Below are positions 52,292-61,989 of a stretch of 64,000 nt of DNA, in pieces (the stretch's first letter is position 1; each line of letters begins with the position of its first letter). The stretch covers positions 124,001 to 188,000 of the forward strand of contig NZ_AVQI01000050.1 in the NCBI RefSeq assembly GCF_000468115.1. Direction: 5' to 3'. The position numbers and the translations under genes are program-made. This stretch comes from Treponema socranskii subsp. socranskii VPI DR56BR1116 = ATCC 35536. Its GTDB lineage: Bacteria; Spirochaetota; Spirochaetia; Treponematales; Treponemataceae. A model generated the notes under the pieces. It saw nothing but the letters and a program-made list of their open reading frames with translations. It was not told the DNA's origin and ran no database searches.

Positions 52292-52923
52292 ATATGCCGG
52301 GCGATACAGGATGCAATCGCTTCCATGCCTTTTTTATTCGGATGCAGCCGGTCGGCGAGCATATCCTCTACCGCGATTTCCGATAAATCGATCGCACGGA
52401 TATTCCGATCGGCAGCATGCGCAGAGGCGACCATAGAACGAACGCTGTGCTGCAGATCGAGCTGCGTCCAGCCGCAGTCGTTTTTTTCCGTCAACTCCCA
52501 ATCCAAACGTACGGGCGGCACGCAAAAATATGCGACGGCGTGCGGCAGCGCTTTTCGTATTTTTTTAATAAGGAGCGTATAGGCAGCTTCGAATACCGCA
52601 AGCGGCGCAGCGCCTTCCGCGCGCTGACCGAAATCGTTCGTGCCGCCGAACACGATCACCGCGTCTCCTTTCAAACGCGCGATACGCGAATCGGAAACGA
52701 AGGCGGACCAAAGGGGGCGCGAGCCGGTTTCCGAAACGCGGCTTCCGCTGTACGAATCGTTGCAGATCATCGTATTTCCCGTCAGCCGTTCAAAATGCGC
52801 CCACCACATATCGTCCCTGCGATAAACGCCGGAATCGGGCATCGGATACGCGACCGCATAATTTTCGGGCGATGTTCCTTCGAACGAAGAAATGGAATCT
52901 CCCATAACCGAAAAGGTAAACAT
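52288..52923 (-). CDS. SGNH/GDSL-family hydrolase
   Basis: A 211-residue hydrolase with the block I MGDSISSF (nucleophile S10), the block III GGTNDFG (asparagine about 94) and the block V DRLHPN (D191, H194). The protein lacks a signal peptide, so it is probably cytoplasmic; substrate could be an acyl ester or acetylated sugar. A GAGGTG site precedes the ATG. It overlaps earP by 4 bases (ATGA), so the two are translated together, though the link in function is unclear. Confidence 0.85.
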   Translation of the reverse strand: MFTFSVMGDSISSFEGTSPENYAVAYPMPDSGVYRRDDMWWAHFERLTGNTMICNDSYSGSRVSETGSRPLWSAFVSDSRIARLKGDAVIVFGGTNDFGQRAEGAAPLAVFEAAYTLLIKKIRKALPHAVAYFCVPPVRLDWELTEKNDCGWTQLDLQHSVRSMVASAHAADRNIRAIDLSEIAVEDMLADRLHPNKKGMEAIASCIARHI

Positions 52924-52953
52924 ACGAGCACCTCTTTGTTTTTTTACAGTATA

Positions 52954-54432
52954 CTACAATTTTTTTTGCGCCGCTTCGTTTATCGCCGCAACGGCAAGCT
53001 GCAATTCATCGGCATCGGAAGACGTCACCATCCAGCGGGCAACACCTTTTTCGCTTTGGCTCGCACGCTGTGCGATCCAGCACCACTTATCTCCGTCCCA
53101 ATCGCGTTTTAACAATGTCGTACCGAGCGGAGAGCCGTCTTCAAGCGTTTTAAACGGCACGTATCCTCTTGCCGTAAAAAAATTTTCGGTCGCACAAAGC
53201 GCATCGTCCCGGTCTTTTTCATCCGCATAGGTATAGCCCCATTCGCGTTCGCGAAGCACGCTGTTTTGACGGGCAACGAGCACATCGAATTCCGCCTTAT
53301 TATTTTTCCAGCGTTTCAAAAACAAAAGACAGAAGAGCAGCGTGCTTTCCATCGGAACCGTTTTTTCCCCGTTCGGAAAATTCAGATAATAATGTGCGGT
53401 CTCTTCGACGGCGGCAATCGCTTTTTTTTGCAGCAAAATATCTTTTATCTGCGAATGCCCGTTCGGAACGAGCAGCGGATTGTTGCCGCCGCTTTTCAGT
53501 TCCGCGTGAACGACGGGAGATGCTTTCGAGTCGATTCCGATCCGCGCTTCTCCCGTATGCGGCACGATCGACGTGAGCACGGAAGACAAAAAAGTCATAA
53601 TCACGGAAGGCGAAATCTCCGTACCGTCGCCGCTTCTCGTATCGACGCGGTCGCCGTCGCCGTCGAATAAAAAGCAAAAATCGACCGACGAGGGATGCGC
53701 GTGTATGTAGTCGAGCGTACCTTTGATATTATCTTTAATAATGGGGTTCGGCGCACCGCTCGGAAAACTGCCGTCTGGAACCACGTTTCGCGCAACGCAC
53801 GAAATACCCGCATAGCGAAACGCACGCATCACTTCGCTTCCCGCGCTGCCCGATAAAAAATCGGCGACGACGGATATACCGGAAAGTTCGTCTTTTCCGA
53901 TCCGTGCCAAATCCAAACAGGCGCGCACGTATGCGTCGCCGTCGTCGATGACCGTAACGCTGCCGCCCTCTTTTGCGGAAACGGTTTTTCCTTTTAAAAA
54001 CGCATCGCGGACGGCGACAAGCCCGCCTTTCGGCCCGACGTTTTCGGCGATGGGTCTCACGTTCGGCCCGACCGTTTTTTGTCCGGTATAATTTTTCGGA
54101 TTGTGCGACGCCGTATACATGATTCCCGCACAGCTCGGGCGCTGCATACAGCTGTAATAAAACTGACACGTCGAAACGGGCAGCACGTTCGTATACACGC
54201 GAAATCCCATCGCGGAAAAAGTGTCGATCGCGAGCTGCAAAAAGTGTTCGCCTTTTTTGCGCGTATCCCGGCACAAAACGATTTCGTCGGTGCCGAGACA
54301 TTCTCTGAAATACCACGCCTGCGCATTGTACAGACGGGACGCCGTTTCATCGGTCAGCCGTTCGGCATCGATCCTGATATCGAAGGCGTGAAACAGTTCA
54401 TGCGCGATTTTTTCAAGTGTATTATCGGCCAT
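52954..54432 (-). CDS. Phosphoglucomutase/phosphomannomutase family protein
   Basis: A 492-residue alpha-D-phosphohexomutase. The catalytic serine lies in MYTASHNPKNYTG (S109), the metal loop in FDGDGDR (257-262), the sugar-binding loop appears as VEETAHYYLNF and the phosphate loop as QRASQSEKG near the C-terminus. The sugar loop differs from the common EMSGH/EESGH forms, so glucose- or mannose-phosphate specificity cannot be assigned. The start has a GGAGA site. It precedes the SGNH hydrolase and earP in the same direction and might supply sugar phosphates; this is inference. Confidence 0.85.
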   Translation of the reverse strand: MADNTLEKIAHELFHAFDIRIDAERLTDETASRLYNAQAWYFRECLGTDEIVLCRDTRKKGEHFLQLAIDTFSAMGFRVYTNVLPVSTCQFYYSCMQRPSCAGIMYTASHNPKNYTGQKTVGPNVRPIAENVGPKGGLVAVRDAFLKGKTVSAKEGGSVTVIDDGDAYVRACLDLARIGKDELSGISVVADFLSGSAGSEVMRAFRYAGISCVARNVVPDGSFPSGAPNPIIKDNIKGTLDYIHAHPSSVDFCFLFDGDGDRVDTRSGDGTEISPSVIMTFLSSVLTSIVPHTGEARIGIDSKASPVVHAELKSGGNNPLLVPNGHSQIKDILLQKKAIAAVEETAHYYLNFPNGEKTVPMESTLLFCLLFLKRWKNNKAEFDVLVARQNSVLREREWGYTYADEKDRDDALCATENFFTARGYVPFKTLEDGSPLGTTLLKRDWDGDKWCWIAQRASQSEKGVARWMVTSSDADELQLAVAAINEAAQKKL

Positions 54433-54534
54433 ATTTTCTCCAAAGAAAACTTTTGCAAAAAACCGAAGTCTGCAGTTGCTTTTTATTAAATCAAGAAATT
54501 ATTAATATTTAATTTCGATTTTAATTAACAATTG

Positions 54535-55674
54535 CTATTTTCCTGCGGTATTGAATTTAATAAACAATACGTCGCCGTCCTGCACGACGTAATCTTTTCC
54601 CTCAATACGGTATTTTCCCGCTTCTTTGATCTTCGCTTCCGAGCCGTAAGTACGCAAGTCGTCGATCGAATACGCTTCTGCTTTAATAAAACCTTTTTCA
54701 AAATCCGTATGTATGACGCCCGCCGCTTTCGGAGCGGTGTCTCCTGCGCGGATCGTCCATGCATGACAGTCGTCGCTTCCCGCAGTAAAAAAAGTACGCA
54801 GCCCCATGAGCTTGTACGCCGTCCGCGCAAGATTTGCAAGAGCCGATTCTTTGAGGCCGGCGGCTTCCATAAATTCCTTGCGGTCGTTTTCGTCTTTGAT
54901 TTCCGCCAAATCGGATTCAAACTTTCCGCAGATGACGACGGTCTCCGCGTTTTCTTCGGCGGCGATTTTTTTTACCGCTTCAACGTAATCGTTCGTACCT
55001 GCAGCGATCGCGTCTTCGGAAACGTTACAGACATAAAACGTCGGCTTCATCGTAAGCAAAAACATATCGCTCACGGCCGCCTTTTCTTCCGGCGTCAGCT
55101 GGGCGAGCCGCGCGCATTTTCCCGCTTCAAGCAACGGCTTGATCTTTGCAACCGCGCTCGTCCAATGCACGTATTTTTTTTCTTCCTCTTTTCCGAGCGC
55201 GCGGCTCGCCTTCGTCACTTTTTCCTGCCGCTTTCTTATCGTATCCAAGTCGGCAAACGCGAGCTCCATATCGATCGTCTCGATATCGCCTTTCGGGTCG
55301 ATCGGCACGACGGTATTCGCATTTTCGCGGACGTGCATGATATCGGCATCGTCAAAACAGCGAACGACGTGTGCGATGCACGCCGTCTCCCGAATATTCG
55401 CCAAAAACTGATTGCCGAGCCCCTCTCCCTGAGCTGCGCCTTTAATAAGACCTGCGATATCGACGATCTTTACCGACGTAGGCGTAATCTTTTTCGGCTG
55501 AAAAACGCTTGCGAGAAAAGCGAGACGCTCGTCCGGTAAATCGACAATGCCGACGTTCGGATCGATCGTACAAAACGGAAAATTTTCCGCAGCGGCGGGA
55601 GCTGCCGTCAGCGCCGTAAATATCGTAGACTTGCCGACATTCGGCAGCCCGACGATTCCGCAATCGAGTGACAT
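54535..55674 (-). CDS. ychF: Ribosome-associated ATPase/GTPase YchF
   Basis: A 379-residue Obg-family P-loop protein of the YchF/OLA1 type. G1 is GLPNVGKST (8-16), G3 DIAGLI, and the usual NKxD motif is replaced by CNVSED, as in YchF, which prefers ATP. A coiled-coil insertion lies at about 125-200 and the C-terminal TGS domain at about 295-379 (YSIDDL, VVQDGDVLFIKFN). A GGAGGAAT site precedes the ATG. It is divergent from the PurH-like gene. Confidence 0.95.
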   Translation of the reverse strand: MSLDCGIVGLPNVGKSTIFTALTAAPAAAENFPFCTIDPNVGIVDLPDERLAFLASVFQPKKITPTSVKIVDIAGLIKGAAQGEGLGNQFLANIRETACIAHVVRCFDDADIMHVRENANTVVPIDPKGDIETIDMELAFADLDTIRKRQEKVTKASRALGKEEEKKYVHWTSAVAKIKPLLEAGKCARLAQLTPEEKAAVSDMFLLTMKPTFYVCNVSEDAIAAGTNDYVEAVKKIAAEENAETVVICGKFESDLAEIKDENDRKEFMEAAGLKESALANLARTAYKLMGLRTFFTAGSDDCHAWTIRAGDTAPKAAGVIHTDFEKGFIKAEAYSIDDLRTYGSEAKIKEAGKYRIEGKDYVVQDGDVLFIKFNTAGK

Positions 55675-55762
55675 GATTCCTCCGTAAAAGCGTGCAAAGA
55701 AATTGCACTGTAAAATCGAGTGTTCAGTATATATGATTTGGCGGCGCTGAACAAGGCAATTG

Positions 55763-55791
55763 TTGACACCGTTGTTGTGTACCGGTACTTT
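55763..55791 (+). promoter_or_regulatory. Promoter of the PurH-like gene
   Basis: TTGACA (55763-55768), 17 bases, TACTTT (55786-55791); start codon 19 bases further. An alternative TATTAT at 55798-55803 lies seven bases before the ATG. No ribosome binding site precedes the ATG. Confidence 0.5.
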
Positions 55792-55810
55792 TTATGTTAT
55801 TATTTCGAAT

Positions 55811-57409
55811 ATGAAAAATCGGGCGCTTTTGTATACCGACGATACCGACAATCTCATGACCCTTGCTCGATGCCTTGTAAAACGGGACTGGGAAATTCTG
55901 TCGGCGGGACAAACCGGAAAGCTGCTCACGGACGCCGGTATCGCCTATACGGCGGTATCCGTTTTCGACGATTCGCCCCGCACTTTCGGCGACTACGGGG
56001 CGACGCTGCAATCGCTTGTCGCAAGCGGCCGGCAAAACGAATACGGTTATTCCGACGAAACGGACACGATCCGCCTCGTTTGCATCAATTTGGAACCCGC
56101 ATCGCACGCGCACAAAAATTATAAAGCGTCCGATTCCGTTGCGGACAAAATCGATATGCGCGCTTTGTCGTTCGTTCAGGCGGCGTGCAAAAATTATAAA
56201 AACGTACTCGTACTCACCGATTCTGCCGATTATGAAGAAGCAATCGTCAAAATAGAGACGCAAAGCGTTTCCGAAGCGTTCCGCCTCTACCTCGCGGCAA
56301 AAGCGTTCAATATGGTTTCGGCCTGCACCGCCGCGGCGGGAAACGCGATTTTGCGGCAAACGGGCGACAAGTCGTATCCGCGCTATTTTATGCTGCCGTA
56401 TAAAAAATCCGAAGAGCTCATAAACAAAGAGCAGTCGCACCGTTCGGCATGCCTCTATACGCTTTTGCACGGCGGTGCGCTCGACAGCTTGCGGAAAAAT
56501 CAGGGCGGAGAACTTTTGTACAGCCTCTACGTCAACATCGATGCGGTGTGGGAAAGCCTCAGCAATTTTTCCGCATTGTTAAAAAAGCCTCCGACGGTGA
56601 TCGAACGCGGCGACAACGGAAACGAAACGGAAATGCGCTTTACGCCCGCCGCAGAATCGGTATTCACCTGTTCGTCAAAGCACGGCATTCCGATCAGCGC
56701 CGCCCTCGGCTCGAACTCGGCCGAATCGTTTCAAAAGATGTCCGGCTGCAGAAAAGCGTTTTTCGACAGCGCCGTCGCAGGATTCAGCGCGGTCGTCGAC
56801 GAACACGCCGCACATGAATTATTAAAATCGAATTTGGCGGCGGTTGTCGCTCCGGACTTTACGGCGGGAGCAAAGGCGCTGCTTGCCGAGCGGAAAGATA
56901 TCCGCCTGATTACGATGTCGACTCCTGCAACGATATCGTACACTATCCGTTCGCTCAACGGCGGCCTCATCGTCGAAGAAGACAAGCTTACGCTCTTCGA
57001 TTCGTGGAACGTCGTCACAAAGGCGCACCCGACACAGCTCCAAGCCGACGAAGCGGCGTTCGGGCAGCTCGTCATGCTCGGCGCAAAACACGATGCGGCG
57101 GCCGTCATCGGAAACATGACGACGATCGGCATGTGCTGTGCGGCGCTCGCACCGGCGGACGCGTGTTTTGCCGCGCTCAATCGGGCAGCGAACAATATGC
57201 GGACAGAATTAATAAACGGCGCCCGATCTGCCGAAATTTTGGTAAGCGGCAGCGCACTGCCTTTTGACGACGGTTTTGACCGCTTCATAAAGAGCGGCAT
57301 ACGCCTCCTAGTACAGCCCGGAGGAACCGACACCGACGCCGAATCGATTGCCTTTTGCGACGAACACGATATCGCGATGGTTTTTACGGGTGCTGAAATC
57401 GATCGCTGA
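55811..57409 (+). CDS. Divergent PurH homologue (AICAR formyltransferase/IMP cyclohydrolase-like)
   Basis: A 532-residue homologue of PurH. The N-terminal MGS-like domain (about 1-190) is recognisable by ARCLVKRDWEILSAGQTGKLL but lacks the GRVKTLHP motif of IMP cyclohydrolase. The C-terminal domain has SSKHGIPIS in place of the KH-containing catalytic loop, DSWNVVTKAHPT and an ending RLLVQPGGTDTDAESIAF with DEHDIAMVFTG, all PurH features, yet the usual GQxSRVD and final RHFRH are missing. It may be an altered or single-activity enzyme. No other purine biosynthesis gene is nearby. Confidence 0.75.
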   Translation: MKNRALLYTDDTDNLMTLARCLVKRDWEILSAGQTGKLLTDAGIAYTAVSVFDDSPRTFGDYGATLQSLVASGRQNEYGYSDETDTIRLVCINLEPASHAHKNYKASDSVADKIDMRALSFVQAACKNYKNVLVLTDSADYEEAIVKIETQSVSEAFRLYLAAKAFNMVSACTAAAGNAILRQTGDKSYPRYFMLPYKKSEELINKEQSHRSACLYTLLHGGALDSLRKNQGGELLYSLYVNIDAVWESLSNFSALLKKPPTVIERGDNGNETEMRFTPAAESVFTCSSKHGIPISAALGSNSAESFQKMSGCRKAFFDSAVAGFSAVVDEHAAHELLKSNLAAVVAPDFTAGAKALLAERKDIRLITMSTPATISYTIRSLNGGLIVEEDKLTLFDSWNVVTKAHPTQLQADEAAFGQLVMLGAKHDAAAVIGNMTTIGMCCAALAPADACFAALNRAANNMRTELINGARSAEILVSGSALPFDDGFDRFIKSGIRLLVQPGGTDTDAESIAFCDEHDIAMVFTGAEIDR

Positions 57410-57463
57410 CGATGAATCGTTTTAATAATATTCGAAATAGAATTTATTAATTAAATCGAGGTT

Positions 57464-58537
57464 ATGATGATATACTATTTGGGTGCATACCTGCAGCAAT
57501 TTTTCGGGCCGGCGCGGCTCCTCCAATCGTACACGGTACTCATAACGCTCGCGCTCTATACGGGCTTTATCGCTTCGATGCGCCTTTTGCCGCGTTTTTA
57601 CGCGCGTTTGCCGCACGACAGAGGCAGAGAGTTTACGCTCAGCGCAGAAGTTTCGAAAGGAAAGCCGACGGGCGCGGGCATCGTCTTTATTTCGGTATTC
57701 ATCGTCATCGCGTTTTTGTGTACGCCGCTTACGATTCTGCAGGGCGGCACGCTTATGCTGACGTGGATTATGATGCTCACGGGATTTCTTGACGATAAGA
57801 GCCTTGCAAGCTGGGGCGAATACCGAAAAGCGCTGCTCGACTTTATCGTAAGCCTCGCCGAAGCGCTCTTGCTTTTTTATTGTCTCAAAAGCGTATCGTC
57901 CGACGGGTGCGTCTATTTTTGGCTGCCCTTCGTCACGCATCCGGTTGCGGTAAACGTCGCCGTATATATCATCGTGTGTACGGTTATGCTGTGGGCATCG
58001 ATCAATACGACGAACTGTACCGACGGCGTAGACGGACTTTCGGGTACGCTCGTACTCATCGCACTCATCACGATGGGAACGATTTTTTACTTTGTGCTCG
58101 GACACGTCGATATAGCCGAATACCTGCTCGTACCGCATTTGCCGAAAGGTGCAAACTGGGCGGTTATAAATTTTGCGCTCGCGGGTTCCCTCATGGGTTA
58201 CTTATGGCACAACGCGTATCCGAGCAAAGTGCTCATGGGAGACGCCGGCAGCCGCGCGCTCGGTTTTTTTATCGGCGTATGCGTTATGGTCGGCGGCAAT
58301 CCGTTTTTGATTTTGGCGACATCGACGATCATGTCCGTAAACGGCGGCATGGGATTATTGAAAGTAGCGCTGCTCCGATTTTTTCACATACGCATATTCA
58401 ACGACATCCGTTTTCCGCTGCACGATGAAATGCGCAAAAAGCGCGGATGGTCGCCGACGCAGGTGCTTATCAAATTCGTCATCATGCAGCTGCTCATAAC
58501 GGTAGCGCTGATCGGCATATTCTTTAAAGTGCGCTGA
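57464..58537 (+). CDS. mraY: Phospho-N-acetylmuramoyl-pentapeptide transferase MraY
   Basis: A 357-residue polytopic membrane enzyme that forms lipid I in peptidoglycan synthesis. The motif NTTNCTDGVDGLSG and MGDAGSRALGF are catalytic loop signatures, and FPLHDEMRKKRGWSP corresponds to the HHH-region of MraY (here H-D-E). About ten membrane helices are seen. GAGGT precedes the ATG at 57464 (57467 is also possible). It stands outside a division cluster, which is unusual for mraY, and its 3' end is convergent to the RND transporter gene with 29 bases between. Confidence 0.88.
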   Translation: MMIYYLGAYLQQFFGPARLLQSYTVLITLALYTGFIASMRLLPRFYARLPHDRGREFTLSAEVSKGKPTGAGIVFISVFIVIAFLCTPLTILQGGTLMLTWIMMLTGFLDDKSLASWGEYRKALLDFIVSLAEALLLFYCLKSVSSDGCVYFWLPFVTHPVAVNVAVYIIVCTVMLWASINTTNCTDGVDGLSGTLVLIALITMGTIFYFVLGHVDIAEYLLVPHLPKGANWAVINFALAGSLMGYLWHNAYPSKVLMGDAGSRALGFFIGVCVMVGGNPFLILATSTIMSVNGGMGLLKVALLRFFHIRIFNDIRFPLHDEMRKKRGWSPTQVLIKFVIMQLLITVALIGIFFKVR

Positions 58538-58566
58538 CGCTTTTGATACGCTGTCCGTGCGGACAA

Positions 58567-61500
58567 TCACATAAGAAAGAGCTTTATCCCCTCTTTCGGA
58601 AATTTTTTCTTCAGCATTCGAACGGCCGACGATATCGTCGCGACATCTTTTCGTTTCATATATGCGATCATCATAAAATTCTGTTCGGGCCACGTCGTAG
58701 TTCCGAGCTTATAGTTGTCGCCGCCTTTACCGTTCACCGTCGGAATGATCGTATAGCGGATATCCGGTATAAGCTGTTCGAGCGCTTCGACGATATCGTC
58801 TTCGACGGATTGATTTGCGACGATACCGGCCTGCACGTTATCGGTTTCGATATCGACAGCTTCTCCGCTTTGAACGAAGTCCGCGACAGCCTGCGCGGCA
58901 CCGGTATCGACGGCTTTCTTTTCTTTCATGACAAGCGAATAAAGTACCGGAATGATAAAGAGCGTGACGAAAGTGCTCGACGTCAAACCGCCGACGATCG
59001 AAAGGCCGATCGGCTGTACCATTTGAGCGGTTCCTTCGAATTGGAAACACATCGGAAGCGTACCGAGGATCGTCGTAAACGTCGTCATGAGCACGGGACG
59101 AAGCCTGCTCGCACCCGCTTCCAAACACGCTTCTTTCATCTTCATGCCGCGGTCAATGAGGAGGTTCGTATAGTCGACGAGGATTATGCCGTTATTGACG
59201 ACGATACCGACAAGCATGATGATGCCGACCATCGACGTCATCAACAGCGTCTGTCCGGTAAGCTTGTAGATAAAGACGACTCCGATTATTAAAAACGGAA
59301 TCGTCATCATATTGATGAGCGGCGCTTTAAACGATTCATAAGTCGCGGCCATAACGCCGAACACGAGGAGCAGCGCCATAAGCGCGATCAAACCGTAAAC
59401 GCGTCCCTGTTTTTGTACGTCGCTCCACGAACCTTCGTAGCTCACGGTGACGTTTTCGGGAATGACAAAGGTATCGGCGATACGAGACTTGATTTCATCT
59501 TCGACGACGTTCGCATTTTCATCGGATATGATATCGGCCGACACTTCTATGACGCGGCTTTGATTTTCCCGATTGATGCTGACAGGTCCGAGTCCTTTTT
59601 TAAGCGAAGCGAAATTCGCAACGCTCACCATGCCGTTCGTGCCTCTCACGTAAATCGATTCGAGGTCGGATACTTTGTCGCGGTCTTCCGGCCGGTACAT
59701 GACGACGACATCGTATTCTTTGCCGTTCGAACGGTATACCGTCGATGTAACGCCGTTCATTGCGTAATTGATTTCGCGCGCAACCGTCGTAACGTCGACG
59801 CCGAACGCGTATGCCCGCTGTCGATCGATGACGACTTCGACTTGCGGCAAACCTTTTTTCGTGTCGATCGTCACTTCCCCTACGGCATCGATTTTTTCCA
59901 TCACGTCTTTTATTTTGTCGGAAACCGAAAGCGCCGTTTCAAGGTCGTCCGAACGAACCTTTATGACGATATCGCTTCCCGAAATCTGACCGCGCCAGCC
60001 GGCACCGAACGAAAGCTGCGCGTCCGCAAATTCGTCGAAGTGCGCGCGAAGCTTCCGCTGAATCGTTTCGGATGTGTCGATCCGTTTGCTCGTTTCGGGA
60101 AGGCGTATCGAAAGCGAACCCGTATACGTCGACGCACTCGATATTCTGCCGCCCGTTCCGACACTCATGATCAGCGTCGTATAGCCCTGTATTTCATTCT
60201 TTGTGATCGTCTCAAACGCTTGCACGACTTTCGTCGTTTCCGCAAGCGAGGTTCCCGTCGGCATCGTCACGTTGAGCGTCACGCTGTCGTCTCCGCCGCC
60301 GCGCCCCATAATATTGATTTTGAGCGTCGGGAAGAGGGCGAGCGCCATAAAGAGAACGCTCACGCTTACGACGATCGTCACCGCCCGGTGATCGAGGGCG
60401 CTCTTCAATCCCCTGCGGTACACTTTCGTGAGAGCGTCTATGATATTTTGAAACGAAGCGTACATCGCTTTTAAAACGCGGTTTTGTACCGGTTTTTCCG
60501 TTCTGTTTGAAAGCGGTAAAAATTTGCCGGCCAGTACGGGCACGAGAAAGATCGCGACGAACAAACTCGACACGAGCGCGATGACAACGGTAAATATTAT
60601 CCCCTTGAACATCTGTCCCATCATTTCAAGGTCTTTGAGAAAAAACAAAAACGGAACGAATACGCAGATCGTCGTGAGGTTTCCGGAAACGACGGACATG
60701 AGCATTTCCTGCGAACCGAGTGCAGCGGAGATTTTCGGTTTCGCACCGCGCGATCGGTACGCATAGATGTTTTCTATCATAACGATGGACGCATCGACGA
60801 TCATACCGACGCCGAGGATGAGACCGGTCAACGTCATGATGTTGATCGTGATCCCTGCAAAGGACATACACATGATCGTAATGACAAGGGAAAGCGGAAT
60901 CGATATGGATATGATAAGCGTGCTTTTAAAATTCTGCAAAAAAAAGAACAGAATGATAACCGCGAGCAGCAAGCCTTGCCACGCGGAAGTCACGAGCGTA
61001 CTGATCGTATCGCGGATCGCAGTCGTATCGTCCGAGATGATTTCAAGCGTAATATCGGACGGAAGGAGCGCCTGCACTTGCTCGATTTTTTTATACGTCG
61101 CGTTTGCAACGGTTACCGAATTCGTACCGGACTGCTTTGTAACCGAAACGTAAACGCCCGGCTCCCCGTTTATGTAGACCGTCGAAGATGCGTCTTCGTA
61201 GCCCATAAACGCGTTTCCGATATCGCTGAGCTTTACGTCGTATCCGTTCACCGTTGTGATAACGGTATCGTCTATTTCAGCAACGGACGAATATTCGCCT
61301 GTCGTACGCACGACGTAATTCATTTTTCCTTCGGTAATCTTTCCGCCGCCGAGTTCGAAGTTTTGCTTTGCGAGCGCGGACGATACGGCAGATATGTTGA
61401 GACCGTAAGCGGCAAGCCTGTTTTCCGAGATTTCGACACGGACGATTTTTGAGCGTCCGCCCGAAACGCTCGCTTCGGCGACGCCGTCCGTCTGTTCGAG

Positions 61501-61989
61501 GATATCGATAACGTCGTCTTCGGCTATCTGCCGAAGATCGTCCGTCGAACGGTTTCCCCGCATCGCGATGCGCATAATCGGCATGGCGGACGCATCCATT
61601 TTAAAAATACTCGGAGTCGATGCACCGTCGGGCAATGAACGTTTGACACGGTCGAGTTTATCGCGCACGTCGTTGACAGCCGATTCCAAATCGGTTCCGT
61701 AATCGAATTCGAGAAACACCATGCTCGAACCTTCCGATGACGATGACGTGAGCTCTTTGAGTCCGTTGACGCTGATGAGACTGCTTTCAAGCACTTTCGT
61801 CACCGATTTTTCCACCGACTCCGGGCCGGCGTTCGAATAAGTCGTCAACACCATGACATAGGGACTGTCGATATCGGGAAAGAGGCTGATTGCAATATTA
61901 TTAAAACTCGATATGCCGATGATACCGAGCAGCACAAATACGATGAGTACGAGAACGGGATGTTCGAGCGTTTTCCGCGATAAACTCAT
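58567..61989 (-). CDS. RND efflux permease with C-terminal PII-like domain
   Basis: A 1140-residue inner-membrane transporter of the HAE1/AcrB group, with twelve membrane helices and two large periplasmic loops. TM4 carries GVGMIVDASIVMIENI with the proton-relay aspartate and TM10 IMLVGIVVNNGIILVDYTN. Usual length is 1020-1050; about 90 extra residues at the C-terminus (1051-1140) read as a PII-like domain: RYTIIPTVNGKGGDNYKLG and TTTWPEQNFMMIAY, ending KEGIKLFLM. It overlaps the adaptor gene by 4 bases. With the adaptor and outer-membrane factor it forms a tripartite pump. Substrate unknown. Confidence 0.9.
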   Translation of the reverse strand: MSLSRKTLEHPVLVLIVFVLLGIIGISSFNNIAISLFPDIDSPYVMVLTTYSNAGPESVEKSVTKVLESSLISVNGLKELTSSSSEGSSMVFLEFDYGTDLESAVNDVRDKLDRVKRSLPDGASTPSIFKMDASAMPIMRIAMRGNRSTDDLRQIAEDDVIDILEQTDGVAEASVSGGRSKIVRVEISENRLAAYGLNISAVSSALAKQNFELGGGKITEGKMNYVVRTTGEYSSVAEIDDTVITTVNGYDVKLSDIGNAFMGYEDASSTVYINGEPGVYVSVTKQSGTNSVTVANATYKKIEQVQALLPSDITLEIISDDTTAIRDTISTLVTSAWQGLLLAVIILFFFLQNFKSTLIISISIPLSLVITIMCMSFAGITINIMTLTGLILGVGMIVDASIVMIENIYAYRSRGAKPKISAALGSQEMLMSVVSGNLTTICVFVPFLFFLKDLEMMGQMFKGIIFTVVIALVSSLFVAIFLVPVLAGKFLPLSNRTEKPVQNRVLKAMYASFQNIIDALTKVYRRGLKSALDHRAVTIVVSVSVLFMALALFPTLKINIMGRGGGDDSVTLNVTMPTGTSLAETTKVVQAFETITKNEIQGYTTLIMSVGTGGRISSASTYTGSLSIRLPETSKRIDTSETIQRKLRAHFDEFADAQLSFGAGWRGQISGSDIVIKVRSDDLETALSVSDKIKDVMEKIDAVGEVTIDTKKGLPQVEVVIDRQRAYAFGVDVTTVAREINYAMNGVTSTVYRSNGKEYDVVVMYRPEDRDKVSDLESIYVRGTNGMVSVANFASLKKGLGPVSINRENQSRVIEVSADIISDENANVVEDEIKSRIADTFVIPENVTVSYEGSWSDVQKQGRVYGLIALMALLLVFGVMAATYESFKAPLINMMTIPFLIIGVVFIYKLTGQTLLMTSMVGIIMLVGIVVNNGIILVDYTNLLIDRGMKMKEACLEAGASRLRPVLMTTFTTILGTLPMCFQFEGTAQMVQPIGLSIVGGLTSSTFVTLFIIPVLYSLVMKEKKAVDTGAAQAVADFVQSGEAVDIETDNVQAGIVANQSVEDDIVEALEQLIPDIRYTIIPTVNGKGGDNYKLGTTTWPEQNFMMIAYMKRKDVATISSAVRMLKKKFPKEGIKLFLM

